From: an uncultured Chryseobacterium sp.
GTDB taxonomy: Bacteria > Bacteroidota > Bacteroidia > Flavobacteriales > Weeksellaceae
DNA length: 64,000 nt
NCBI GenBank assembly: GCA_913778275.1
Contig: CAJYWN010000009.1
Coordinates: forward strand, 129,154 to 193,153
Direction: 5' to 3'
Shown here: positions 1 through 8,785 of the stretch, in pieces
Position numbering within the stretch: the stretch's first letter is position 1
How the letters are laid out: the number at the start of each line of letters is the position of its first letter
The notes under the pieces: model-generated
What the model was told of the DNA's origin: nothing
Database searches by the model: none
The model's input: the letters and a program-made list of their open reading frames with translations, nothing else
Program-made: the position numbers and the translations under genes

Positions 1-320
1 TTAATGAAGTGTTAAATAAAATAATGTTGTTGTTAATCTGAAATCTGTTATATTTCCTAACAGCGTTAATGATGTTTAAAAAAAATATACAGAATTTTTA
101 ATATGAGCTTTAAGCAGGCATTTTCATAATTATTGACTTTAGCTTACATAGAATTAAAGTGTGTTACTTTTACTAACAGTGTTAATTTAAGGTGAAAAAA
201 AATTTACGATAATCTGAAATTTTACATGACGTTTTTAATTTTAATTGTTTTTGAATGAATAATTTACATTAATTCAGTGTTAATATTCCTAACGGTGTTA
301 ATATTTAATTCAAAAAAAAA
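1..320. promoter_or_regulatory. AT-rich regulatory region with three operator-like palindromes
   Basis: No gene is visible here. Three copies of the 14-mer CTAACRGYGTTAAT lie at 57-70, 173-186 and 289-302, exactly 116 bp apart. A close variant, CTAACAGTGTTAGC, lies at 930-943 over the promoter of the adjacent tetR gene. The shared core TAACRGYGTTA is a near-perfect dyad of the size bound by TetR-family dimers. The sequence between the sites is not obviously repeated. The sites could also serve a gene beyond the left edge of the window, transcribed leftward. Operator function is inferred from the match to the tetR promoter. Confidence 0.55.
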
Positions 321-917
321 TTACAAAGACTTAATGAAAGCAGAAACGGTCTCATCTAAAGTCGTTTTATTCATCGTTGAAGGGATATCATCATTACGCA
401 TCATCATGATAGATATTAGCCCATGCACTGCCGAAAACAAGGCGTGAGACATATGACAGGCATTTTCCGTTTTTGATCCGTTTTTCTTAATAATTTCATA
501 CGTGCAGTCATACAGCATATCCTGAAAGGATGAGAATTCTTCTTTCATCATTCCTTTTCCGCTGCACTGCATCCCCAGTCCGAACATCAATTGATAGTAC
601 TCTTTATTTTTAAATGCAAATTTCCAGTAAGCATCCACAATAGCTTTCAACTGATCTTCGGGATTGTCGTGTCCTCTCTGAGCTTTCAGCAATTCGATGT
701 GTAAACAATGGAAGCCATTGAGTGAAATCTCGTATAGTATAGCTTCTTTGTTTTCAAAATGATCGTAAACTACCGGCGCACTGTATTCAATAGCATCGGC
801 AATTTTTCTCATGGAAAGTGAAGCCCAGCCTTCGGTTTTAGCCAAAGAAAAAGCCGCATCCAGGATACTGGCACGTATATTTTCTTTTTCTCTTTGTCGG
901 CGTTCATGTAACCCCAT
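321..917 (-). CDS. TetR/AcrR family transcriptional regulator
   Basis: A 198-residue protein of typical TetR size. The N-terminal helix-turn-helix covers about residues 12-60, with the characteristic run SMRKIADAIEYSAPVVYDHF followed by NKEAILYEI. The rest is a helical ligand-binding and dimerisation domain rich in Met and Cys (for example MQCSGKGMM), so the effector cannot be guessed. The gene is probably autoregulated, because the palindrome CTAACAGTGTTAGC lies 13 bases upstream of its start codon and related palindromes occur at 57, 173 and 289. No efflux gene sits beside it in the window; its targets may lie to the left. Confidence 0.9.
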   Translation of the reverse strand: MGLHERRQREKENIRASILDAAFSLAKTEGWASLSMRKIADAIEYSAPVVYDHFENKEAILYEISLNGFHCLHIELLKAQRGHDNPEDQLKAIVDAYWKFAFKNKEYYQLMFGLGMQCSGKGMMKEEFSSFQDMLYDCTYEIIKKNGSKTENACHMSHALFSAVHGLISIMMMRNDDIPSTMNKTTLDETVSAFIKSL

Positions 918-929
918 GATTTTATATTA

Positions 930-943
930 CTAACAGTGTTAGC
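930..943. promoter_or_regulatory. TetR operator-like palindrome
   Basis: CTAACAGTGTTAGC is a near-perfect inverted repeat just upstream of the tetR start. It matches the three palindromes at 57, 173 and 289, which suggests autorepression. Confidence 0.6.
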
Positions 944-1167
944 AAAACTACAAACTTTTGAACATATCTTCCAAACAATTTTTAGATTTTAACTTTTAAT
1001 TGCTCATTACATGTAATATATTACTGCTGAAAAGTGAGTGCTGAAAGCAATTGAGCAAGGTTTATTTAGTCATTGTAAAAATTAATGAAGTGTATAGTCC
1101 ATTTCAATTAAAGAAATATTAAGCTTTTAACATCCTGCTTCACGCTTCGTTTACTCAGGAAAATCTT

Positions 1168-1175
1168 TATCTTTG
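1168..1175 (+). promoter_or_regulatory. Bacteroidetes -7 promoter box
   Basis: TATCTTTG fits TAnnTTTG exactly and lies 19 nt before the ATG at 1194. A TTG codon inside this box would give a longer reading frame from 1173, but it would begin upstream of the expected transcription start, so the ATG at 1194 is preferred. Confidence 0.7.
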
Positions 1176-1193
1176 TACCTTAAAATAAAAAGT

Positions 1194-1748
1194 ATGAATA
1201 CTCCTTCTAATATGATTGAACTGGGAACTAAGGCCCCTTTTTTTGAGCTGCCGAATCCTTCAAAAAGCAACGAAATTCAGTCACTGGATGATCTGAAAGG
1301 CGAGAAAGGTACTTTGGTGATTTTTATGTGTAACCATTGTCCGTTTGTTCTTCATGTTATTGACAAGTTAAACGAATTGTATGAAGATTATAATGAAAGA
1401 GGGATTGAATTTATCGCCATCAACTCAAACGATGTAGAAAAATATCCCGCGGATTCTCCGGAAAAGATGATTGAATTCCAGATTGAACGAAACTTTGATT
1501 TTCCTTATTTATTTGATGAGAGCCAAGCCATTGCGAAGGCTTATGATGCTGCCTGTACGCCGGATTTCTTTTTCTTTGATGAAAAGCTTGATCTGATCTA
1601 CAGAGGACAAATGGATGATTCAAGACCTGGGAACCATAAAGAGGTAACGGGTGAGGACCTGATTATTGCTTTTGAAAACCTTTTGGCGGGTGAGCCTCAG
1701 GAAGAAATTCAGAGACCAAGCATGGGCTGCAATATCAAATGGAGATAA
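1194..1748 (+). CDS. Thioredoxin-fold (AhpC/TSA/redoxin) family protein
   Basis: A 184-residue protein from the ATG at 1194. It has a peroxiredoxin-like thioredoxin fold: a beta strand (TLVIFMCNHCPFV) carrying a C-x-x-C pair, Cys-Asn-His-Cys, then a later strand and cis-Pro region at ACTPDFFFFDE, then YRGQMDDSRPGN. This is the pattern of the widespread 'thioredoxin family protein' resembling cytosolic redoxins. No signal peptide is visible, so it should be cytoplasmic. The C-terminal Cys in SMGCNIKW is conserved in such proteins and may take part in redox chemistry. The substrate is unknown. It is transcribed alone, from the TATCTTTG box at 1168. Confidence 0.85.
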   Translation: MNTPSNMIELGTKAPFFELPNPSKSNEIQSLDDLKGEKGTLVIFMCNHCPFVLHVIDKLNELYEDYNERGIEFIAINSNDVEKYPADSPEKMIEFQIERNFDFPYLFDESQAIAKAYDAACTPDFFFFDEKLDLIYRGQMDDSRPGNHKEVTGEDLIIAFENLLAGEPQEEIQRPSMGCNIKWR

Positions 1749-1839
1749 TTTCCGCTGACCTTCAAATTAAAATTGTTATAATTCAATAATGATACAAGCT
1801 GTTCCTCTGAACGGCTTTTTTGTTTTTAAAATAAACAAA

Positions 1840-2778
1840 TCAGATTTTTTGCCCTGTGGTAATTTTCTGTAATAATTTTTCTGCAGCTTTTAAACCCATC
1901 TTATGCGCATCATTTTTTACAAATTCATAGTGAGGGTTCAGGTATTTCGGGAAAACGCCTTCGCTTATTGCAATGATTCTGAAATCTTTTGCACTCCGGC
2001 CTTTACGTTTTAATGTATAATTCAGTCCGGCTAAGGTCTCGTCACTCATGGCAAAAATACCGTCAAATTTTTCATGTTCCATGAGCGTATCTAGTTTCTC
2101 CTGTACCATTTCCGGAGAATCACAGAAGATTGACGTGAGCCTAATTTCGGGAAAGTTTTGGAGATAAGATTCAAAAGCATTCCTTCTTTTTTCCGTTATT
2201 TCCAGGTCACTGTTGCCAAAAATTCCCAAAATGTTTTTACAGTGATAGCCTGCCAGTTTTTCTGCACACGCCTCCGCATCTTTTTCGCTGTTAAAGACTA
2301 CCTGTTCGTATCTTCCTGTGGCAAGACTTTTATCAAAAATGACGACGGGAATTCCTAAATCATCCAATTTTCTGAGATGATCGTAATTTTGCGTTTCGGA
2401 ACTGAGGGAAATCAGAACCCCGTCTACACCGGAGTTGGCACAGATATCTATGTTTTCTTTTTCTGTTTCCAGCGATTCTTCCGAAGAAAGTATAAAAAAA
2501 CGGTAGCCGGTACTCCTGAGCTTTGCGGAGATGCCTTCAATAATAGAGGGTATAAAAAACATCGACATCTTAGGAATGATAAGTCCGATGACCTTGGTAG
2601 ATTTTTTTCTGAAATTGATAGCGAAGTCGTTCGGAACATAATGCAGTGCTTCAGCAGCTTCTTTTACTTTTTTCTTAACCGCATCACTGATGTCCGGATG
2701 GTTATTCAGCGCCCGGGAAACCGTTGATACATTGATCTGAAGCAAATCTGCAAGATCCTTTATGGTAATTCTTTTCAT
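1840..2778 (-). CDS. LacI family transcriptional regulator
   Basis: A 312-residue LacI/GalR regulator. The N-terminal helix-turn-helix is clear (TIKDLADLLQINVSTVSRAL at about residues 4-23, then hinge-helix residues to about 60), followed by a periplasmic-binding-protein-like effector domain (VIGLIIPKMSMFF onward). It is cotranscribed with, and 8 bp downstream of, the araC-type gene, and divergent from the sugar genes. It is the obvious candidate to bind the double palindrome at 6565-6587 before the GH65-susCD genes, which has the CG-centred form typical of LacI operators. The effector is probably a sugar from this locus, but which one cannot be read from the sequence. Confidence 0.92.
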   Translation of the reverse strand: MKRITIKDLADLLQINVSTVSRALNNHPDISDAVKKKVKEAAEALHYVPNDFAINFRKKSTKVIGLIIPKMSMFFIPSIIEGISAKLRSTGYRFFILSSEESLETEKENIDICANSGVDGVLISLSSETQNYDHLRKLDDLGIPVVIFDKSLATGRYEQVVFNSEKDAEACAEKLAGYHCKNILGIFGNSDLEITEKRRNAFESYLQNFPEIRLTSIFCDSPEMVQEKLDTLMEHEKFDGIFAMSDETLAGLNYTLKRKGRSAKDFRIIAISEGVFPKYLNPHYEFVKNDAHKMGLKAAEKLLQKITTGQKI

Positions 2779-2786
2779 AATACTGA

Positions 2787-3632
2787 TTATTGAAATATAT
2801 TTTTGTATTCAGTTGGTGTTTTGCCGATATATTTTTTAAACATCCTGCTAAAATAGGACAAACTATTGAATCCTGAATCGTAGCAGCTTTCGGATATGTT
2901 TTTTCCCTGTGCGATAATCTGACAGGCTTTATTAATTCTGAACCGGTTTACAAATTCCGTAAAAGTAATGTGGGTGGTTTTCCTGAAAAAATTACAGAAT
3001 GCAGGCAAAGTGAGGTTGGCTTCGCGGGCAATATCCGTCATAGATATTTCTTCCTGATAATGGCGCTCTACATAAGTAAATATTTTTTGCAGCCTTTCGC
3101 TGTTTTTTGATATCAGCGTGTAAGGCATCACCTCATCATTAAGAAGTGTATAGTGCTCTTCTTCGGAAAGAAGATAAAGGATATGAAGCAGTATAAGATA
3201 ACGGTTATAGCCTTCACTGGTTAAAATTTCCTTCAGGTATGGCATAATCATATATTTTGTATCCTCACTGAAGCAGATCCCGAATTTAGCTTTTTCGATA
3301 AGTTTGATGATTTTATTGGCTTCAGCCATTTTTTCAAGATGGCTTATAATTCCTGCTTTGAACTGTATCACTATTTCTTCATGAGGATCAACAGAATTCA
3401 ATCCGAATCCTGAATGTGGAATGTTTGATCCGATAAGCACCAGATCACCGTCTGTAAAATTACTTTTATGGTAGCCTACGTGCCTTGTTCCTGAACCCGA
3501 AACCACACAAACCAGCTCTATTTCGGGATGATAATGATATTCCCATTTCAGCTCGGAAGTAGGCAGGGTATTGTGAAGTACGCGAAATGAAGAGTTTTTA
3601 TCCGGAGTGATTTTTTCGAAACTTACTTTCAT
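2787..3632 (-). CDS. AraC family regulator with N-terminal cupin
   Basis: A 281-residue protein. The N-terminal half is a cupin-type sensor (EYHYHPEIELVCVVSGSG, then a GDLVLIGSNIPH strand, about residues 28-75). The C-terminal 100 residues are the double helix-turn-helix of the AraC/XylS family, with MTDIAREANLTLPAFCNFFRK and the signature SESCYDSGFNSLSYFSRMFKKYIGKTP spread over residues 200-275. It is the first gene of a leftward pair with the LacI regulator and diverges from the transporter gene at 3757. A role in sugar-responsive activation of the 3.7-18.4 kb locus is inferred from position only. Confidence 0.92.
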   Translation of the reverse strand: MKVSFEKITPDKNSSFRVLHNTLPTSELKWEYHYHPEIELVCVVSGSGTRHVGYHKSNFTDGDLVLIGSNIPHSGFGLNSVDPHEEIVIQFKAGIISHLEKMAEANKIIKLIEKAKFGICFSEDTKYMIMPYLKEILTSEGYNRYLILLHILYLLSEEEHYTLLNDEVMPYTLISKNSERLQKIFTYVERHYQEEISMTDIAREANLTLPAFCNFFRKTTHITFTEFVNRFRINKACQIIAQGKNISESCYDSGFNSLSYFSRMFKKYIGKTPTEYKNIFQ

Positions 3633-3756
3633 TATTTTAATACTTTAAAATGCATATAAATATATAATTAATTAATGAAGTGCAAACATTGGTTTATGGA
3701 GTTAAAAAAACAAGCAGGGCTTCATGATAATTTTGATTCAATGTTAAACACAATCC

Positions 3757-4971
3757 ATGAAATATCTCAATATAAAAATCTCCTTATTTATCAACTATTT
3801 TGTTTTTGCAGCTTTACTGAACAGCGTGGGACTGCTTATTCAGAAATCTCAAAACAGCTATGGTGTATCCGGAGTAAAAGCAAGCTTTCTGGAACCGGCG
3901 AAAGATTTAACAATAGCAATGGTGGCTTTTTTAGTAGGCTCCTTTCTTCCGAAATTAGGATTTAAGACGGGGATGCTTCTTGCGTATGCTGTTGTTTTTA
4001 TAGGATGCCTGCAGATGTATTTTGGGAATTCATTTTCGAATGTGATGATATTATTTGCCTGTACGGGATTTTCATTCGCAATTATTAAAGTATCCGTATT
4101 AACAATGCTTGGAATCATTACTAATACGGAAAGCAGGCACAAGGCATTCATGGGTTATATTGAAAGTGTTTTTATGCTCGGTATTGTATGTGCCTATATT
4201 ATATTTCCCCTGTTTTACAGTGACTCCAATCCCAATGCTTGGCTTAGGGTATATCTAATTTTAGCAGGATTAATAGCCATTGTATTTACATTTTTATTCT
4301 TCTCGGATTTTAATTTTCCTCCTGTTGAAAATACTTCATTAAAAGAAGATCTTGTCAATATGCTGAGAATTTTAGTACAACCGATCATGATGCTCTTTGC
4401 TGTATTTGCATTTATGTATGTCATGACGGAACAGGGAATTATGTCATGGCTGCCGACTTTTAATCAGAATGTGCTTCATCTTAACGAAAGACTTGCCGCA
4501 CAGATGGCGGTTGTTCTGATGCTGAGTATTGCATTCGGAAGGTTTATATCTGGCTTTATTGTAAAGAGGATTCATTGGCATATCTATCTTACCGTTTGCC
4601 TGCTTCTGGCTGCAGCCATTATCTTGATAGTGCTTCCGAGGGCTGAAGGACTCAATATTGCGGAAGTAAATTCCGTTACCGGCATTCCCGTCATCGGATT
4701 TGTATTTCCGCTGATAGGACTGTTTTTAGCGCCTGTTTATCCCATCATCAATTCCACCATTCTCAGCGCTACCAAAAAAGAAGAGCACAGTGCGGTTGCA
4801 GGGATTCTCACTTTCTTTTCAGCTCTTGGCGGTACCAGCGGTTCTCTTATTCTGGGGTATTTATTTCAGGAACTGCAGAGCGGAAAAGCCTTTTACTTCT
4901 CCCTCATTCCACTCACCATACTTATGGCGATCATTTACCTGATAAGAAAACAAACAGAGCGTAAAGGCTGA
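3757..4971 (+). CDS. MFS transporter, probable sugar uptake
   Basis: A 404-residue integral membrane protein with about 12 hydrophobic helices, the size of a Major Facilitator Superfamily permease. It resembles the TsgA/fucose-permease group: a short N-terminus straight into helix 1, paired six-helix halves, and a late helix run VIGFVFPLIGLFLAPVYPIIN. It lies 29 bp before the cytoplasmic trehalase gene and is surely cotranscribed with it, so import of a disaccharide such as trehalose, or of its monosaccharide products, through the inner membrane is likely. The specificity is inferred from the neighbours. Confidence 0.85.
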   Translation: MKYLNIKISLFINYFVFAALLNSVGLLIQKSQNSYGVSGVKASFLEPAKDLTIAMVAFLVGSFLPKLGFKTGMLLAYAVVFIGCLQMYFGNSFSNVMILFACTGFSFAIIKVSVLTMLGIITNTESRHKAFMGYIESVFMLGIVCAYIIFPLFYSDSNPNAWLRVYLILAGLIAIVFTFLFFSDFNFPPVENTSLKEDLVNMLRILVQPIMMLFAVFAFMYVMTEQGIMSWLPTFNQNVLHLNERLAAQMAVVLMLSIAFGRFISGFIVKRIHWHIYLTVCLLLAAAIILIVLPRAEGLNIAEVNSVTGIPVIGFVFPLIGLFLAPVYPIINSTILSATKKEEHSAVAGILTFFSALGGTSGSLILGYLFQELQSGKAFYFSLIPLTILMAIIYLIRKQTERKG

Positions 4972-5000
4972 ATATAGTTGTATCATTTAAACTGAAAACA

Positions 5001-6458
5001 ATGCTATTAGAATTAGAAGACATACAAGAACTTTTTGTACAGGTGCAGGAATCCGGTATTTTTTCCGACCAGAAGAAAATGGCGGATGCCATTCCCAATA
5101 TTCCGGCACAGGAAATAATGCTAAAATATGATCAGGAAAAGAATCAGGAAACATTTAATCTGAAGGACTTTGTGTATGCACATTTTTCTTTTGCGGAATT
5201 TCCGGAATTCAATTCCCCTGATCGGCGTTTAGATATACAGGAACATATAAAAAAATTGTGGAAACATCTTACCGTTTCAAATACCGAAGATAGCGGTACG
5301 TTGATCGGACTTCCAAAACCTTATATCGTTCCGGGGGGAAGATTTAGTGAGTTCTTCTATTGGGACAGCTATTTTGTAATGCTCGGACTGGAGGCTCATC
5401 ATGAAACGGAATTGATGAAAAACATCGTAGAGAATGCTGCTTTCCTGATAGAAAATTATGGAAAAATTCCCAATGGAAACCGTACTTATTTTCTGAGCAG
5501 ATCCCAGCCTCCTTATTTTTTTCTGATGCTGGAGCTGCTGGCAGAAACTACGGGAGAGTTTGATGTATTGCTCAGATATCTTCCGGTGGTAGAAAAGGAA
5601 TATCAGTACTGGATGAATCCTGAAGAAGGAAAATTGTTACAGTTACAGGACGGAACCTTTCTCAACCGTTACTATGACCCAAAAAATGCTCCGAGAGAAG
5701 AAAGCTATTCGATCGATCTAGAAGATAAATCCAAGTCCAAAAACTCAAATTTTTATATCGACATACGAAGTGCCTGTGAATCGGGATGGGATTTTTCTTC
5801 CCGATGGTTTGAAGATCCTGTCGATATTGGTACCATCAGTACTACCCGGATTATTCCAGTAGATCTTAATTCCATGTTATTCCGATTGGAAGAGTTCTTG
5901 GGAAATACTTTTGAGTTATACGCTAAAAATTATGAAAAGGCAGAATTTTACCGTAATGCAGCAGATAAAAGAGCAGCAGCCATCAGCAAATATCTTTGGA
6001 ACAGTACTGAAAACAGGTACGCAGACTATAATTTTTCAAAAGAGAAAAATACCGCCTCTATCAATGCAGGTTTGCTGTATCCTCTTTTTTTTAAGATTGC
6101 CGGTAAAGAACAGGCAGAATATATGGCAGAATTACTGCAAAACGAACTTTTAAAGGATGGAGGAGTGCTCACCACCAACGTACATTCCGGACAGCAGTGG
6201 GATTCTCCCAATTGCTGGGCCCCATTGCAATGGATCTGTTACCAGTCAATGAAAAATTATGGATATGGTGAGCTTGCTCTGAAAATAAAAAACAGCTGGT
6301 GCAGAAATGTTGAAAACATGTATGAAAAAACAGGAAAAATGATGGAAAAATACAATGCGATAAACCCTGATAAAATTGCGGAAGGAGGAGAATATAAAAA
6401 CCAGGATGGCTTTGGGTGGACTAACGGAGTCTATATAAAATTTGTAACAATTGAATAA
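5001..6458 (+). CDS. treF: Cytoplasmic alpha,alpha-trehalase (GH37)
   Basis: A 485-residue (alpha/alpha)6-barrel trehalase that splits trehalose into two glucoses. Both family signatures are present: PGGRFSEFFYWDSY near residue 110 and QWDSPNCWAPLQW near residue 397. The expected acid (Asp in ESGWDFSSRW, about residue 261) and base (Glu in the AEGGEYKNQDGFGWTNG segment, about residue 460) regions are both seen. No signal peptide is present (MLLELEDIQELF start), so it acts in the cytoplasm like E. coli TreF rather than periplasmic TreA. It follows the MFS gene by 29 bp and fits a transport-then-hydrolyse scheme. Confidence 0.93.
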   Translation: MLLELEDIQELFVQVQESGIFSDQKKMADAIPNIPAQEIMLKYDQEKNQETFNLKDFVYAHFSFAEFPEFNSPDRRLDIQEHIKKLWKHLTVSNTEDSGTLIGLPKPYIVPGGRFSEFFYWDSYFVMLGLEAHHETELMKNIVENAAFLIENYGKIPNGNRTYFLSRSQPPYFFLMLELLAETTGEFDVLLRYLPVVEKEYQYWMNPEEGKLLQLQDGTFLNRYYDPKNAPREESYSIDLEDKSKSKNSNFYIDIRSACESGWDFSSRWFEDPVDIGTISTTRIIPVDLNSMLFRLEEFLGNTFELYAKNYEKAEFYRNAADKRAAAISKYLWNSTENRYADYNFSKEKNTASINAGLLYPLFFKIAGKEQAEYMAELLQNELLKDGGVLTTNVHSGQQWDSPNCWAPLQWICYQSMKNYGYGELALKIKNSWCRNVENMYEKTGKMMEKYNAINPDKIAEGGEYKNQDGFGWTNGVYIKFVTIE

Positions 6459-6564
6459 TTACGATAAACACTATATGTTTTAGGGATTTGAATCATCTTA
6501 TTTTATTTAATTAATCATTATAAAAATGTTAAGAAAAAGTTAAATTTTACAGTTTTTATCCACA

Positions 6565-6587
6565 GCAAACGTTTGCACAAACGTTTG
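6565..6587. promoter_or_regulatory. Double LacI-type operator
   Basis: Two overlapping CG-centred palindromes, GCAAACGTTTGC at 6565-6576 and CAAACGTTTG at 6578-6587, have centres 12 bp apart, about one helical turn. AAACGTTT-centred palindromes are typical of LacI/GalR regulators. They lie about 150 bp before the GH65 gene, in the 276-bp gap that should hold the promoter for the GH65-susC-susD genes. The likely ligand is the LacI protein encoded at 1840-2778. Confidence 0.75.
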
Positions 6588-6734
6588 CAATTAACAAAAG
6601 TTTAACATTACTGATGTAAGCGCATTTTCAATCAATTTTTAAGATAGATTTATCCCAATAACAAAGAACAATATAAACTCATACACTGGAAAGAATAATT
6701 TTATAATTACTCATAAGCAAAAACTGACAACTAT

Positions 6735-8741
6735 ATGAAACCTATAATTTTTACCATTTGCATCAATCTTATTTCATGTGTTTGTTTTGCGCAAAAACAT
6801 ACTTCTGATGAATGGCACCTTACAGCCAGTTCCAGAGCAGACTATAATGGGGTTTCTATGGCAAACGGGCAATTCGGAATTGTTACGGATGATACTCCTT
6901 TGCGTCATAAAGAAGTTATTTTGGGAGGAGTATATGAAGCAAGCCCTGAGAACGGAATAAGCAGAGTAGTACGGGGAATAGAATTTTTAAATTTAAAATT
7001 AACAATCAACCAGCAGGAAATAAACGGACAAAACATCAGCAATTGGAAACAGACCATTGATATGAAAAATGGTATTTCTACCACATCTTTTTCTTTTAGG
7101 GACCTTGCTGAGGTCGATTACAGCATTTTTGCCAACAGAGCCAATCCTTTTGCAGCAATGGCTATTGTGGAAATTACACCGGAAAAAGATATTGAAATAT
7201 CGGCATTCAATTATATGCATATTCCGGATGAATTAAAAAATGCCAAAAAAAACTACCGTATCCTGAAAGATAATGAGTACCTCATGCCTGTTTTCGGTAC
7301 AGTAGCCAATACGCTTAACGGCAAATACAAAATAGCGGCCTCCACTACATTTTTATTTGACTCCCAGAAAGAGAATTTAATCTATGCAAACGAAGAGCTG
7401 GGATTTACTAAAAAGCTTTCTAAAGGTATAAAATACAGGTTTGCTGTTGCCGGCGGAATCTGCACATCAAAAGATGTAACCGATCCGTTGAACGAATCTG
7501 AAAGACAGCCCATTTTTGCCTTACAGGAAGGTATTGATAAAATGCTGGAAAGGCATAAAAATGCATGGGCTGAACTCTGGAGTTCCGGAGATATAGAAAT
7601 TGAAGGAGATCTGGATGCACAGCAGAGGATACGTTTTGCACTTTATAATCTGTATTCTTTTATCAGACCCGACTCAAGGCAAAGCATTGCTCCAATGGGC
7701 CTTTCTTCGCAGGGCTATAACGGACATATCTTCTGGGATACCGAACTTTGGATGTATCCTGTTTTTCTGGCGCTGCAGCCGGAGATGGCAAAATCATGTC
7801 TGGATTACAGGGCAGACAGACTTGCAAAAGCAAAGCAGAAAGCATCTATCTATGGGTATAAAGGAGCAATGTTTCCATGGGAGTCAGACGACACCGGAGA
7901 GGAAGCGACACCAACATGGGCGTTAACGGGTATTTTTGAGCAACATATTACTTCAGATGTAGCCATTGCATTCTGGAACTACTATACGGTAACACAAAAT
8001 AAAAACTGGCTGAAGGAAAATTATGCTATTCTGCAGCAGACCGCAGATTTCTGGGTAAGCCGGGTACACAAAAATGATGACGGAAGCTATTCTATTAAAA
8101 ATGTAGTAGGTGCGGATGAATATGCCCAGCATGTGGATGATAATGCCTTCACCAACGGTTCCGCAATAGAAACCCTTAAAAACACCATTAAAGCAGCTGA
8201 AATTCTTGGTGAAAAGGCCAACCCAATGTGGAAAGAAGTTGCCGAAAAGCTTTTAATTCACAGGGAAAATGGAATCACCCAAAACTATAAAGGATACAAA
8301 GGGCAAATGATAAAACAGGCAGATGTCAATCTGCTGGCCTATCCGCTGCATATTATTACAGATAAAAATCAGATAGAAAACGATCTGGCTTATTATGCTG
8401 AGAAAATGGATAAGAATGACGGACCGGCTATGGGATCGGGAGTACTCGCCGTGATCTATGCCAGAATGGGGAATGCTGAAAAAGCCTATGAATATTTTGT
8501 AAAATCTTATCTGCCCAACGCAAGACCTCCTTTCGGCGTTTTTTCTGAATCTGCAAAAAGTAACAATCCGTATTTCGCCACAGGAGCAGGAGCCATGTTA
8601 CAGAGCATTATCTATGGATTCGGAGGTGCGGAGCTTACAGATTCCGGAATCAAGTACAACAAAGGAATTCTTCCTAAAAAGTGGAAATCCCTCAAAATAA
8701 AAGGCATCGGGAATGATGAAAAAACAATACACATCCGATAA
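6735..8741 (+). CDS. Secreted glycoside hydrolase family 65 enzyme
   Basis: A 668-residue protein with a signal peptide (cleavage after ISCVCFA). It shows the GH65 plan: an N-terminal beta-sandwich, then an (alpha/alpha)6 barrel. Key pieces are GHIFWDTELWMYP near residue 334, the catalytic-acid region VGADEYAQHVDDNAFTN near residue 457, and GFGGAELTDSGIKYN near residue 628. That last segment carries a Glu where hydrolases of the family place a base and phosphorylases bind phosphate. GH65 includes phosphorylases for trehalose, maltose and kojibiose, plus hydrolases such as the kojibiose hydrolase of Flavobacterium johnsoniae and fungal acid trehalase. Export and the SusCD context favour a periplasmic hydrolase of an alpha-glucobiose; the exact linkage is not determined. 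Confidence 0.85.
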   Translation: MKPIIFTICINLISCVCFAQKHTSDEWHLTASSRADYNGVSMANGQFGIVTDDTPLRHKEVILGGVYEASPENGISRVVRGIEFLNLKLTINQQEINGQNISNWKQTIDMKNGISTTSFSFRDLAEVDYSIFANRANPFAAMAIVEITPEKDIEISAFNYMHIPDELKNAKKNYRILKDNEYLMPVFGTVANTLNGKYKIAASTTFLFDSQKENLIYANEELGFTKKLSKGIKYRFAVAGGICTSKDVTDPLNESERQPIFALQEGIDKMLERHKNAWAELWSSGDIEIEGDLDAQQRIRFALYNLYSFIRPDSRQSIAPMGLSSQGYNGHIFWDTELWMYPVFLALQPEMAKSCLDYRADRLAKAKQKASIYGYKGAMFPWESDDTGEEATPTWALTGIFEQHITSDVAIAFWNYYTVTQNKNWLKENYAILQQTADFWVSRVHKNDDGSYSIKNVVGADEYAQHVDDNAFTNGSAIETLKNTIKAAEILGEKANPMWKEVAEKLLIHRENGITQNYKGYKGQMIKQADVNLLAYPLHIITDKNQIENDLAYYAEKMDKNDGPAMGSGVLAVIYARMGNAEKAYEYFVKSYLPNARPPFGVFSESAKSNNPYFATGAGAMLQSIIYGFGGAELTDSGIKYNKGILPKKWKSLKIKGIGNDEKTIHIR

Positions 8742-8785
8742 CTTTTAAGAACAGCACAAATTAGAAATCTAAAATTTTTAAACAA

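Noticed and set aside
1173..1193. Upstream TTG start for the thioredoxin-fold gene
   Set aside because: It lies inside the TATCTTTG promoter box, so it would not be in the transcript.
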